A DNA stretch of 64,000 nucleotides from NCBI GenBank assembly GCA_030584085.1, contig CP129490.1, positions 777,511 to 841,510 of the forward strand, read 5' to 3'. Under the pieces are notes generated by a model that worked only from the letters and a program-made list of their open reading frames with translations, ran no database searches and was not told the DNA's origin. The translations under genes and the position numbers were made by a program. How positions within the stretch are numbered: position 1 is the stretch's first letter; each line of letters begins with the position of its first letter. The DNA comes from Melioribacteraceae bacterium. GTDB taxonomy: Bacteria > Bacteroidota > Ignavibacteria > Ignavibacteriales > Melioribacteraceae. Positions 17,685 to 26,648 of this stretch are shown here, piece after piece.

Positions 17685-18836
17685 ATGCTTCATACATCTC
17701 AAATAGAAATTAGTAAGTCGGCTTTAAAACAAAATGTAAAATTCATCAATGAATATCTGAATGAGGGTGTTAAGTTCTCTTCGGTAGTAAAAGGAAATGC
17801 TTACGGGCATACGATCGAAAAGTTTGTACCGATTGCTGAAGAAGCCGGAGTTGACCACTTTTCGGTATTCAGTGCTGAAGAAGCTGATCAAGTTCTCAAT
17901 GTTTGCGATGATTGTTCCGACATTATGATAATGGGAAACATTGATAGCGAAGACTTACAATGGGCGATTGAAAATGAAATTGAATTTTATGTCTTTGAAA
18001 TGGATAGATTGGAATCGGCATTGAGCTCTGCGAAAAAAAACAATAAGAAAGCTAGAATTCATCTCGAGGTTGAAACAGGAATGAATAGGACCGGTTTTGA
18101 TAATAGCGATTTAAGGAAAGCAATCAAACTCATTAAAGAAAATTCTGAGCAAATTTCATTTGAAGGAATGTGTACCCATTACGCCGGGGCCGAAAGTATT
18201 GCCAACTATTTACGAATCCAAAATCAGTTAAAGAAATTTAATCGAATCCGTACTGCAATTGAAAAGGAAGGTATAAGGCCAAAACGATATCACTCAGCCG
18301 GATCAGCTGCAACAATTACTTATCCAAAGACTCAAATGGATATGGTACGACTTGGAATTCTTCAATACGGTTATTGGCCTACTAGAGAAACTTATATTCA
18401 TTACATAAGCAAATACGGCGAACCTCGAGAACCATTGAAGAGAATACTTTCCTGGAAATCAAAAATTATGAATGTTAAAAAAGTTAAGACAGGTGAGTTC
18501 ATCGGTTATGGAACAACATACCTTGCTCAACATGAAATTAAAATAGCAAATGTTCCGATCGGTTATTCGCATGGCTTTTCACGCGGATTGAGTAATATCG
18601 GAAGAGTTTTAGTTAACGGACAGCGCGTGGGTGTTATCGGAATGGTGAATATGAATTTACTTACAATTGATGTAACCGGATGCTCTAATATTATGAAAGG
18701 TGATGAAGTTGTAATTATTGGAACACAAGGAGAACTCGAACTTTCGGTCGCTTCTTTTAGTGAGTTAAGTGCTCAAGTTAATTATGAAACTCTAACAAGA
18801 TTACCGGTAAGCATTCCCAGAAAAATTGTTGATTAA
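17685..18836 (+). CDS. alr: Alanine racemase-family enzyme
   Basis: 383 residues, normal Alr length, two domains. The barrel carries VVKGNAYGH with K36 as the PLP lysine, VETGMNRTGF (128-137) and SAGSAATITYP. The C-terminal domain supplies the second catalytic base Y294 in IGYSHGFSRG. The usual RVCMD segment is GMVNMN (N322, N324), so Cys and Asp at the active-site entrance are replaced by Asn. Classical Alr makes D-alanine for peptidoglycan; the operon context and the substitution allow broader specificity. It is the last gene of the five-gene operon, directly abutting the amidohydrolase. Confidence 0.92.
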   Translation: MLHTSQIEISKSALKQNVKFINEYLNEGVKFSSVVKGNAYGHTIEKFVPIAEEAGVDHFSVFSAEEADQVLNVCDDCSDIMIMGNIDSEDLQWAIENEIEFYVFEMDRLESALSSAKKNNKKARIHLEVETGMNRTGFDNSDLRKAIKLIKENSEQISFEGMCTHYAGAESIANYLRIQNQLKKFNRIRTAIEKEGIRPKRYHSAGSAATITYPKTQMDMVRLGILQYGYWPTRETYIHYISKYGEPREPLKRILSWKSKIMNVKKVKTGEFIGYGTTYLAQHEIKIANVPIGYSHGFSRGLSNIGRVLVNGQRVGVIGMVNMNLLTIDVTGCSNIMKGDEVVIIGTQGELELSVASFSELSAQVNYETLTRLPVSIPRKIVD

Positions 18837-18903
18837 TTAAACGAATTGTCGAATTATGTGAATTTACGGATTTAGCGAATTGAGTAATTCTATTTTTTAT
18901 AAT

Positions 18904-20052
18904 TTACTCAATCATCAAATCAATAAATCCTTCAATCAATTCTAGTGGTTTAAAAGAAGATTTACTTGATTGCCAGTTAGTTGTAAATACTAAAACAAGA
19001 TCAAACTTAGGAATTACAAAAATATATTGCCCGCCATATCCGGCTGCAAAATTTATAATTACACTTCTATAATTTTTTACCCACCATTGATAACCGTAAA
19101 ACTCACTATACTTTTCGCCGATACCGGCAGTTTTTATATGAGGGTATAACATTTCATTTACGTATGCTGAATCAAGAAGTTTTTTATCATACCAGAATCC
19201 TTTTTCTAAGACAAGCAAACCAATCTTTGTCATATCTCTTGAAGTTAAAAATAATTCGGAGTTTCCGAGATTATAACCGTTTCTATCTTTTGTCCATTTA
19301 TAATTTGTTATGCCTAAAGAATCGAATAAATACTTCTCGGCGAATTCATCGGTTGACATTCCGCTTTTTTCGGTAATTATACTTGAAAGCATATGAGATA
19401 AACCGGAATTATAATTAAAAACTTCGCCGGGTTCGTCTTCCATCACTGTTTGAGTAATCATATATTCATTTCGATTACCTTTGTACAAATCCCAACCTGA
19501 ACGATATTTCCCACCGAAGTTATTCCATTCAAATCCAGCGGACATTGTAAGTAAATGTTTGATTGTAATTTGTTGTTTAAGAGAATCATTTGCATTTTCA
19601 AAATAAACAGGAAAGAAATCGGAGATATTTTGATCAACACGGTTAATTAATTTTAATTCGATTGCTTTACCGACTAATAATGAGGCTATACTTTTTGTTA
19701 CGGACTTTATGCTGTGTAATTTTTCTTGGCTTCCGTTGCCGAAATATTTTTCATAAAGCAAGTATTGATCTTTGACGATAAGATAACTTGTAAAATCATT
19801 GGTTCTATTTTGATGCTCGATAAAAGAATTAATTAATGAATTTATGGCAAATGAATCGATTCCCGTTTCTTGAATTAATTTAATCTGCCAGTCATTTGCC
19901 GGATTATATTCCCAAACTATTTTTTCCTTTTGCTCCTTTTCTTCTATATGGACTTTTGGTTTCTCGTTATGGCAGGCAACGAAAATCAAAACGAGCAAAA
20001 CGCTATATAAACTAATTTTATTCATTTTATTTTGGTATTGAATTTTCTTCAT
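18904..20052 (-). CDS. Serine hydrolase lipoprotein, class C beta-lactamase fold
   Basis: 382 residues. The N-terminus has a lipoprotein signal (LLVLIFVAC lipobox, Cys near residue 27), so the protein is probably anchored in a membrane and faces the periplasm or outside. SIKSVTKSIAS holds the SxxK catalytic Ser and Lys, and NYNSGLSHML gives the YxN motif. HxG/KTG-like residues occur late (AAGYGGQYI). The family (COG1680) includes esterases, D-aminopeptidases and carboxypeptidases. It converges on the racemase operon. A second in-frame ATG nine codons in is equally possible; neither has a clear Shine-Dalgarno. Confidence 0.88.
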   Translation of the reverse strand: MKKIQYQNKMNKISLYSVLLVLIFVACHNEKPKVHIEEKEQKEKIVWEYNPANDWQIKLIQETGIDSFAINSLINSFIEHQNRTNDFTSYLIVKDQYLLYEKYFGNGSQEKLHSIKSVTKSIASLLVGKAIELKLINRVDQNISDFFPVYFENANDSLKQQITIKHLLTMSAGFEWNNFGGKYRSGWDLYKGNRNEYMITQTVMEDEPGEVFNYNSGLSHMLSSIITEKSGMSTDEFAEKYLFDSLGITNYKWTKDRNGYNLGNSELFLTSRDMTKIGLLVLEKGFWYDKKLLDSAYVNEMLYPHIKTAGIGEKYSEFYGYQWWVKNYRSVIINFAAGYGGQYIFVIPKFDLVLVFTTNWQSSKSSFKPLELIEGFIDLMIE

Positions 20053-20077
20053 TTTATGAAAAAATATATTGAATTAC

Positions 20078-20106
20078 AAAAAAAAACTCCCTCAAAAAGA
20101 GGGAGT
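20078..20106 (-). terminator. Rho-independent terminator of the BNR-repeat gene
   Basis: On the reverse strand ACTCCCTC, TTTTT loop, GAGGGAGT, then a run of about nine T. Confidence 0.92.
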
Positions 20107-20134
20107 AATTGAATTTGAATTTTTCCAGAAGTAG

Positions 20135-23100
20135 TTAATCTAAAACTCTTCCAGGTGTCCAAGGAGCTTTAAGTTTGTTTAGCTCTTCTTCGGCATCAAC
20201 AATATCGACATTCATTATCTCTCTTAATGAATTAATTATTTCCGGTAATTCACTCTCAAGCACATCATAAGCCACAGCTTGATTTTTTGTAATATCAGCA
20301 TGTGTATAAAGCGAAGGACTTGTCATATCATTCAACCGCCAATTTAGCGGTAGTATTGCCGGTGGAATTTCTTCAGAACTTGCTTTTGCCGGTTGACCGA
20401 TAAATTTGAACAGAACAGCTTCAATCTTTTCATTTATTGAGAAAAGTTTTTTCATAAATTCATGTGAAGCACTTGGAGTTTCATTAGCGGTCTGCAAAAG
20501 TGTTTGAACTTTCTTTTTAAGTTCTTGTGCTTGTTCTCTTGCTCCCACAACTTTGCGAGCTAGTTCTAAAGCATGTTGTTCAAATCTAATTTTCTCATCT
20601 GTTTTTGCAACGGGAATTGTATGTGTGTCCAATAAATCAACTTTGAATTTAACAGGCTCACCTATTTGCTTTTCTTCACCTCTGTAAATCATCGAAATCG
20701 AAACAATGTAATTCCCCGGGATGGCATATAAACTACCACTCGATTTTTTTGTCGCATCAAATTTATTATCTGAAGCAGTTATTGGGTTATAACTTGGTAA
20801 TTGTAAATCCCATGCGACTCGATTTAAACCGGCACTTGCTGCAGAATTAATTTTCTTTACAACCATACCGGTTTCATCGGTAATTGTAAAAATTAAATAC
20901 GGTGGAATTTCATCTTCTTCCGCTTTTAATTCTTCATAAGTCGGCTGTGGAATCGGTTTGCCTTCTTTAAATAATTCGGTTTCTTTTTTCTTTCTTTCGG
21001 ATTTTAAAGTTGTCGGAACTTCTTTTAAGTAATAAGTAAAAATTGCTCCGAATTCAGGATTAGGTGCACGATAATAAGTAGCGCCTTGCCCGTATCTCCC
21101 CATAAATGTTCTGAAAATTTTTGCATCTTTAACCGGGAATAAATGTGATTCTTCTTTTAATAACTCCGGAGTCAATTCTCTAAGAGGGGAATAGTTATCA
21201 ATTATATAAAATCCTCTACCGAATGTAGCTGCGACTAAATCATTTTCTCTTTCTTGAATAACAAGATCTGGGACTTTTACTTTTGGCATTCCATTTTTTA
21301 ATTGAACCCATTTTTGCCCACCGTCAATTGTGAAGTAAACACCCCACTCGGTTCCGACAAAAAGTAAATTTGGGTTTACCGGATCTTCAACCAAACAACT
21401 AACCGGGCCATTCGAAGGTAAGTTGCTTGCAATTGATGTCCATGATTTACCTTTATCGTTACTCTTTAATACGTAGGGTTTCATGTCATCACGTTTATGA
21501 TTATTGAAAACCGCATAAACAACATTAACATCATGACGAGAAGGAACAACATCGTGAACAGGAGTATATTGCGGAACACCGGGAAAATTTTCGGATTTTA
21601 TCCAAGTTGATAAATCTTCGGTATGTTGAATTAATCCGTCATCGGTTCCTACGTAGACTAAATTTTCTTGAAGTCTTGATTCATCAAGTGATATTATTAA
21701 TCCCCATTGTGAAATACTTACATCTTTTGAAACTGCATCGGTACTCCAATATTTATCCATTACTTTAAATGAATTACGATTTGTTTGAGTTGTAAGATCA
21801 CCGCTGATTTCTTTCCAGCTTAATCCTCTATCATCGCTTCTTAAAACTCTCTCGGCTCCGATATATAATCTGGTGTTGGAATGCGGACTAATTATAAAAG
21901 GAGTATCCCAATACCATTTATACATTTTTTGTCCTTTTGGTGGTTCGGGACGAATTAATAAAATTTCACCATTCTTTTTATCATATCTAACAATATTTCC
22001 GTATTGCCATTCAGAATAAACTATATCAGGATTTTCAGGATCAATTTGAGTAACAAAGCCATCGCCGAAAACAGTTACAATCCAATCAGCATTTGTTATG
22101 CCATCTTCACTTAAAGTTTGTGATGGTCCGCCTAATGTTGCATTGTCTTGAGTACCACCATATACATTATAAAATGGTTCGGCGTTATCAACGGCAACTC
22201 TATAAAACTGTGTGATTGGCATGTTAGGTAGAAAATCCCAATTTGCACCCATATCATATGATTCATAAACTCCGCCGTCACCACCGACAAGTAAATGGTT
22301 TGAGTTATCGGGATTAATCCAAAATGCATGATCATCAACATGTCTATCTTTAAATGGAAGATTTTTCCAAGTTTTACCACCGTCTTCAGTGTACTTTGAA
22401 ACCACATCCATCAAATAAACACGATCAACAAAATTAGGATCGGCAAATATTTCATTGAAGTATTGACCGGATGAATGTGTATCACTCATTTTTTGCCAAG
22501 AAGCTCCGCGATTTGTTGATCTAAAAAAACCGCCTTTATCTTCCGCAGCTTCAACGCTTAAATAGATTATATCGGGATTGGCGGGGGAAATATCAATTCC
22601 CATTCCTCCCAAATGAACACCGGGAAGTCCATTCATTATTTTATCCCATGTTTGACCTGCATCGGTTGATTTATAAACTGCGGTTTCAGGACCGCCGCCA
22701 ATTTTAGTAAATGCATGTCGTCTTCTTTGTTCTGATGTTGCATAAAGTACATCCGGATCTCTCGGATCCATGATGATATTATTAACGCCGGTATGTTCGC
22801 TTATTTCTAAAACTTTATTCCAAGTCTTGCCGCCGTCTTCGGTTTTGTAAAGACCTCTATCTCCGCCGGGTCCCCAAACCGATCCTTCAGCTGCAACATA
22901 AACTACATCGGAGTTTCTTGGATCAATAACTATTCCGCCGATTTGTCGCGATTCCTTCAATCCCATTCTTGCAAAGGATTCTCCGCCATCGGTGGATTTG
23001 TAAACCCCATCACCGTAACCAAGAGCACGTTGATGATTATTTTCACCGGTACCAACCCAAACGACATTTGGATTATTCGGATCAAGTTTTACTACACCAA

Positions 23101-23383
23101 GTGAATAGGGAAGTGTATCTGCAATAGCAGACCATGTAATTCCCCGGTTTGTTGTTTTCCATAAATGTCCGCTTGATACAGCAACATAATATTCATCAAT
23201 GTTATTCGGATTAACAGCAAAATCGGAAATTCTACCGGCAGTTCTTGCCGGACCGAGATTTCTCCATTTTAATCCGCTGAAAGTTGATGATTTTAAGTGA
23301 TCGGTTTCTTTCTTGTCATCCGAAAGAGTAGTGATAGTTGTAGCAATGAGTAAGATGAAAAGATAAGAGATAAGTTTACGCAT
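20135..23383 (-). CDS. Secreted sortilin/BNR-repeat beta-propeller protein
   Basis: 1082 residues from the ATG at 23383, preferred over a longer start 18 codons upstream because AGAGGTAATA precedes it and a signal peptide (LISYLFILLIATTITTLS) follows directly. The body consists of many Asp-box/BNR repeats of the form S-T-D-G-G-x-S/T-W (KTTNRGITW, KSTDGGESF, KTEDGGKTW, KSTDAGQTW, RSTNRGASW, KSNDKGKSW) forming two ten-bladed-like propellers as in Vps10/sortilin relatives. A C-terminal region (about 800-1080) carries an Ig-like part and a helical ending. It is often misnamed glycosyl hydrolase; no glycosidase acid pair is evident. Probably an extracellular binding protein. Confidence 0.85.
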   Translation of the reverse strand: MRKLISYLFILLIATTITTLSDDKKETDHLKSSTFSGLKWRNLGPARTAGRISDFAVNPNNIDEYYVAVSSGHLWKTTNRGITWSAIADTLPYSLGVVKLDPNNPNVVWVGTGENNHQRALGYGDGVYKSTDGGESFARMGLKESRQIGGIVIDPRNSDVVYVAAEGSVWGPGGDRGLYKTEDGGKTWNKVLEISEHTGVNNIIMDPRDPDVLYATSEQRRRHAFTKIGGGPETAVYKSTDAGQTWDKIMNGLPGVHLGGMGIDISPANPDIIYLSVEAAEDKGGFFRSTNRGASWQKMSDTHSSGQYFNEIFADPNFVDRVYLMDVVSKYTEDGGKTWKNLPFKDRHVDDHAFWINPDNSNHLLVGGDGGVYESYDMGANWDFLPNMPITQFYRVAVDNAEPFYNVYGGTQDNATLGGPSQTLSEDGITNADWIVTVFGDGFVTQIDPENPDIVYSEWQYGNIVRYDKKNGEILLIRPEPPKGQKMYKWYWDTPFIISPHSNTRLYIGAERVLRSDDRGLSWKEISGDLTTQTNRNSFKVMDKYWSTDAVSKDVSISQWGLIISLDESRLQENLVYVGTDDGLIQHTEDLSTWIKSENFPGVPQYTPVHDVVPSRHDVNVVYAVFNNHKRDDMKPYVLKSNDKGKSWTSIASNLPSNGPVSCLVEDPVNPNLLFVGTEWGVYFTIDGGQKWVQLKNGMPKVKVPDLVIQERENDLVAATFGRGFYIIDNYSPLRELTPELLKEESHLFPVKDAKIFRTFMGRYGQGATYYRAPNPEFGAIFTYYLKEVPTTLKSERKKKETELFKEGKPIPQPTYEELKAEEDEIPPYLIFTITDETGMVVKKINSAASAGLNRVAWDLQLPSYNPITASDNKFDATKKSSGSLYAIPGNYIVSISMIYRGEEKQIGEPVKFKVDLLDTHTIPVAKTDEKIRFEQHALELARKVVGAREQAQELKKKVQTLLQTANETPSASHEFMKKLFSINEKIEAVLFKFIGQPAKASSEEIPPAILPLNWRLNDMTSPSLYTHADITKNQAVAYDVLESELPEIINSLREIMNVDIVDAEEELNKLKAPWTPGRVLD

Positions 23384-23596
23384 TATTACCTCTGAATTTG
23401 TTTTTTGTGAGTTCAATTTGTGTTCCTTTTGACGCACTGAGTTTTTGGAAGTTATGTATGTGAAAATAAAAAGATTATCAGTAATTAATAGAAAGAATTA
23501 GAGATATGTTTAATAGAACACTATGTCTAAATATGCAGTCTTTTTTCGCTTGTCATACTATATTCATTTCTGTAGTTTAAATTTCACAAATTTCAT

Positions 23597-24121
23597 ATGA
23601 CATTTTTAATGAAAGGAAAATTCAGAAAGGCACTTATTATCATACTATTTTTCGTGACGGTTATTGGTTTTAGCAATTCTCCAACCCCGCCTCCATATCA
23701 CAGATTCAAAGTTTCCGGTGAAATTTTGTGTGACTCAATTATAAATAAATCGAATTATGCAATTACACTTTATGGTAAATCGCACCACACCAATAATAAA
23801 TTTATTAGAGCTTTCTGTCATGAAACTTGGAATAGTAATACTGCTTTGACCGACTCAATCGGTTTTTATTTACTTGTTGCGGATAATGATTTTGAATTTG
23901 ATTCTATAAAAACTGCAATCATGATTGCAGGACAAGAACCAATTTTTAGTGATGTATTTTATATTGATCCAACAAAAAGAAATGAGCACACAATTACTTA
24001 CACATATGACGACCACGGGGTAGGATGTTGTGAAAATACTGTTGAACCCCAGAACGCAAAATCAAGAATTGAAAGATATGAATATCATCTGGGCAATGTT
24101 GTCATTAAACTATGTGATTAA
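23597..24121 (+). CDS. Secreted protein of unknown function
   Basis: 174 residues. A basic start followed by ALIIILFFVTVIGFSNS is a signal peptide. The mature part begins YHRFKVSGEILCDSI and has a predicted transthyretin-like beta-sandwich feel (strand-turn repeats, LTDSIGFYLLV), as in carboxypeptidase-regulatory-like domains. It contains five cysteines, including an adjacent pair in GVGCCENT. The start could be the fifth-codon ATG at 23609. It is 21 bases upstream of the PorV-like gene and probably cotranscribed. Confidence 0.65.
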   Translation: MTFLMKGKFRKALIIILFFVTVIGFSNSPTPPPYHRFKVSGEILCDSIINKSNYAITLYGKSHHTNNKFIRAFCHETWNSNTALTDSIGFYLLVADNDFEFDSIKTAIMIAGQEPIFSDVFYIDPTKRNEHTITYTYDDHGVGCCENTVEPQNAKSRIERYEYHLGNVVIKLCD

Positions 24122-24142
24122 TAAAACGAATAGGTATAAAAA

Positions 24143-25396
24143 ATGAAAAATGGTTTTAAAGTAATTTTATTATCACTTACAATTTTAGTTAGCACAAATT
24201 TTTCACAAGGTGAAGCCGCAGTTCCGTTCTTAGTTTTACAACAATCTCCGCAGTTTACAGGTGCAGCGCAAGTTGGTGTTGCAATTCCGCCAATTGACCC
24301 GATGGGATTTTATCTCAATCCCGCAGTGCTTGGAGAAACTTCTAAAGAATTTAATTTTACTACACTCTTTCTTCCTTCAAAAGTTGATTGGCTGAATTTT
24401 GGTAGAATTGAATTTAGTACATTCGGAATGAGTTTGGGTTACAATTTTAAAAACTCATTTCTAAAAATTCCTTTGTCAATCGGAATCGGATATATAAAAA
24501 ATAGACTTGATTACGGAGAGTTTGTGCGTATGGGTCCGGAGTCTCCTGATCCAATTTCTTCTTTCGATAGCTATGATGAATTTTCAAGTTTAAGTTTTGG
24601 GGTGAGTTATGAATTCTATTTGAAATTCAGTGCAGGAATAACCACCAAATCATTTAAAAGTGTATTAAGCGATTCTCCTTCGGAATCTGAGCCCGGGAAA
24701 CGTAAAGCCGAGGGTAATGCATTTGATTACGGATTTTTAATCACCGCTCCAATTTCAAAATTGTTTTACGATGATGTGGTGTTTAATGTAAAAGATAATT
24801 GGAATATAAAACCGAAGACAAATATTTCACTCGGTTACTCGCTAACTAATATCGGTGATGAAATAAATTATATAGATCAAGCTCAAAGTGACCCAATTCC
24901 AAGAACTGCTCGCCTTGGCTATAACATAAATCTCGGTTTCGATTTAGTAAGTGATAATCTTAAATTCAATTTACTTGATTATTATTTTATTGCAGAAGCT
25001 GAAGATATACTTATTGAAAAAAATGAAGCCAATGACTACAAAACCGAATATCAAAGTGGTTTTGGAGATATAAGTTTTGGAGATAATGTAATCAGCTTAA
25101 AGGGTGATGAAAAAGTTGTTGTTCGTAAAGCTCATATGTTCCGTATTTTAGAAACTATATCTTTCTCAATCGGAAGATTTGACGGACGGGGTTATTACGA
25201 AATTAGGAAAACTGATGGTCTCATAATCAGTACAACCGGAATCTCAAAATACCTCAGCAGTAATTTCGATAATGATATACTTCAATTTATTGCCGATCAT
25301 ATTTCAATTGAATATTACCACTCAACTCTCTTCGTTGATTGGTGGGAAACCGAAATCGAAGGCATCGGAATAATTTTGAAGAATTTCAGTTTTTAG
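24143..25396 (+). CDS. PorV/FadL-like outer membrane beta-barrel protein
   Basis: 417 residues. A signal peptide (about 1-22) precedes an N-terminal segment, AAVPFLVLQQSPQFTGAAQ then MGFYLNPAVLG, that is the characteristic plug/hatch region of PorV/PorQ-like and FadL-type barrels of Bacteroidota (the NPA motif after a Gly-Ala region). Alternating beta strands continue to a C-terminal Phe (LKNFSF), typical of barrels recognised by the BAM complex. PorV is a type IX secretion component, but many paralogues are not, so I do not assign the symbol. Confidence 0.72.
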   Translation: MKNGFKVILLSLTILVSTNFSQGEAAVPFLVLQQSPQFTGAAQVGVAIPPIDPMGFYLNPAVLGETSKEFNFTTLFLPSKVDWLNFGRIEFSTFGMSLGYNFKNSFLKIPLSIGIGYIKNRLDYGEFVRMGPESPDPISSFDSYDEFSSLSFGVSYEFYLKFSAGITTKSFKSVLSDSPSESEPGKRKAEGNAFDYGFLITAPISKLFYDDVVFNVKDNWNIKPKTNISLGYSLTNIGDEINYIDQAQSDPIPRTARLGYNINLGFDLVSDNLKFNLLDYYFIAEAEDILIEKNEANDYKTEYQSGFGDISFGDNVISLKGDEKVVVRKAHMFRILETISFSIGRFDGRGYYEIRKTDGLIISTTGISKYLSSNFDNDILQFIADHISIEYYHSTLFVDWWETEIEGIGIILKNFSF

Positions 25397-25409
25397 ATAC
25401 ATTAGTTTC

Positions 25410-25784
25410 ATGAATAGTGATGCCTTACTTATACTCGGAGGAATTTTCAATTTAGTGTTTGCCGTTTTTCATCTTTCGTTTTGGCGAATATTTAATTGGC
25501 AGCAGGACTTAAAACCTCTTCGTTATGTTAACCGTGCACTAATGCAGATACTTAATCTTTGTCTCACATTTGTGTTTTTTATTTTTGCTTACATCTCCTT
25601 CAGTTACACGTATGATTTATTGATTACTAGGCTTGGACACTCAATAATTGCGAGTATTTCTGTATTCTGGTTTCTTAGAGCTTTTATGCAAGTTGCTTTC
25701 TTCGGATTGAAAAATAAAACTTCAATTCTATTTTTCGTTCTCTTCTTAATCGGTGGTGTTTTATATATTTATCCATTGGTATAG
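25410..25784 (+). CDS. Small four-helix integral membrane protein
   Basis: 124 residues with about four transmembrane helices (about 7-25, 47-66, 77-97 and 103-121). The short loops carry conserved-looking Trp/Arg/Asn residues (FHLSFWRIFNWQ, RYVNRALMQILN). The layout resembles small DUF-type membrane proteins of Bacteroidota; I do not know a function. It follows the PorV-like gene by 13 bases and may be in the same transcript. Confidence 0.7.
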   Translation: MNSDALLILGGIFNLVFAVFHLSFWRIFNWQQDLKPLRYVNRALMQILNLCLTFVFFIFAYISFSYTYDLLITRLGHSIIASISVFWFLRAFMQVAFFGLKNKTSILFFVLFLIGGVLYIYPLV

Positions 25785-25875
25785 ATTCTTCTGCTAATAA
25801 CTTCAATAAAATCAAAATACGATTTATCTCCTTTTTAATTATTTTTGGAACCATCGTTAATAATAGAGGTGTATT

Positions 25876-26529
25876 ATGTTTATAGGGCATTTTGGCGTTG
25901 GGCTCGGAGCCAAAAAGATTGATTCAAAACCATCGCTTGGTACATTATTTTTTGCATCACAGTTTATCGATTTACTTTGGCCAATATTTTTATTGCTGGG
26001 TATTGAACAAGTAATAATTGAACCTGGCAATACTGTTTTTACTCCACTTAATTTTATCTATTATCCGTTTACACATAGTTTAGCTGGTGTGGTAATATGG
26101 GGATTAATATTTGGTGTGGTTTATTTCTTAATAAAGAAAAATTATAAAACGGCAATCTTACTTGGATTGTTAGTTATAAGTCATTGGATTCTTGATTTTA
26201 TTACACATGCACCGGATTTACCTTTAATTCCGGGATTAGAATTAAAAGTCGGGCTTGGTTTGTGGAACTCTTTGATATTCACACTTCTGTTCGAGGTTGC
26301 TATTTTTTCTGTCGGTTTATTTTATTATCTAAAAGTTACAAAAGCAAAAAACAAACAAGGTAATTACGGATTTTGGGGATTGATAATTTTTCTATTAGTT
26401 ATTTACATCATGAATGTATTTGGCTCAACACCTCCAAACGAAGAAGCAATTGCTTGGGCTGGAAACTTGCAATGGTTATTTATTATTTGGGCTTATTGGG
26501 TTGATAGGAATAGGGATTCAAAAATTTAG
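25876..26529 (+). CDS. YdjM/DUF457-like membrane protein
   Basis: 217 residues with about five hydrophobic segments. The N-terminal MFIGHFGVGLGAKK, an acidic residue in FIDLLWP (about 31-37), the YPFTHSLAG His (about 62-70) and SHWILDFITH (about 106-115) form the spaced His/Asp pattern of the inner-membrane, metal-dependent-hydrolase-like family (YdjM, PF04307). The histidines could bind a metal near the membrane; activity is not established. AGAGG precedes the start by about 10 bases. It converges on the dehydrogenase gene. Confidence 0.75.
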   Translation: MFIGHFGVGLGAKKIDSKPSLGTLFFASQFIDLLWPIFLLLGIEQVIIEPGNTVFTPLNFIYYPFTHSLAGVVIWGLIFGVVYFLIKKNYKTAILLGLLVISHWILDFITHAPDLPLIPGLELKVGLGLWNSLIFTLLFEVAIFSVGLFYYLKVTKAKNKQGNYGFWGLIIFLLVIYIMNVFGSTPPNEEAIAWAGNLQWLFIIWAYWVDRNRDSKI

Positions 26530-26558
26530 GTAGTGTATTTTTTGTTACATTTTTTTTG

Positions 26559-26634
26559 ATAAAAAAATTGCCGCATGGTTTAATTGTCTAATCGTTTTGT
26601 TAAACTCTTCACAACAATTTAGCCATGCAGCAAT
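26559..26634 (-). terminator. Long imperfect hairpin terminator between convergent genes
   Basis: ATTGCCGCATGG and CCATGCAGCAAT (11 of 12 pairs) enclose about 40 bases. On the reverse strand the stem is followed by a run of seven T, so it mainly ends the dehydrogenase transcript. Confidence 0.7.
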
Positions 26635-26648
26635 TAAGCAATAAACTC

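Noticed and set aside
18879-18912. Hairpin ATTGAGTAA/TTACTCAAT as a shared terminator of alr and the serine hydrolase
   Set aside because: The AT-rich stem overlaps the hydrolase coding end and its T-run lies in the loop, so it is weak; left uncalled.
20135-23383. Calling the BNR protein a glycosyl hydrolase
   Set aside because: The Asp-box repeats are typical of sortilin-like propellers; no glycosidase catalytic pair is visible.
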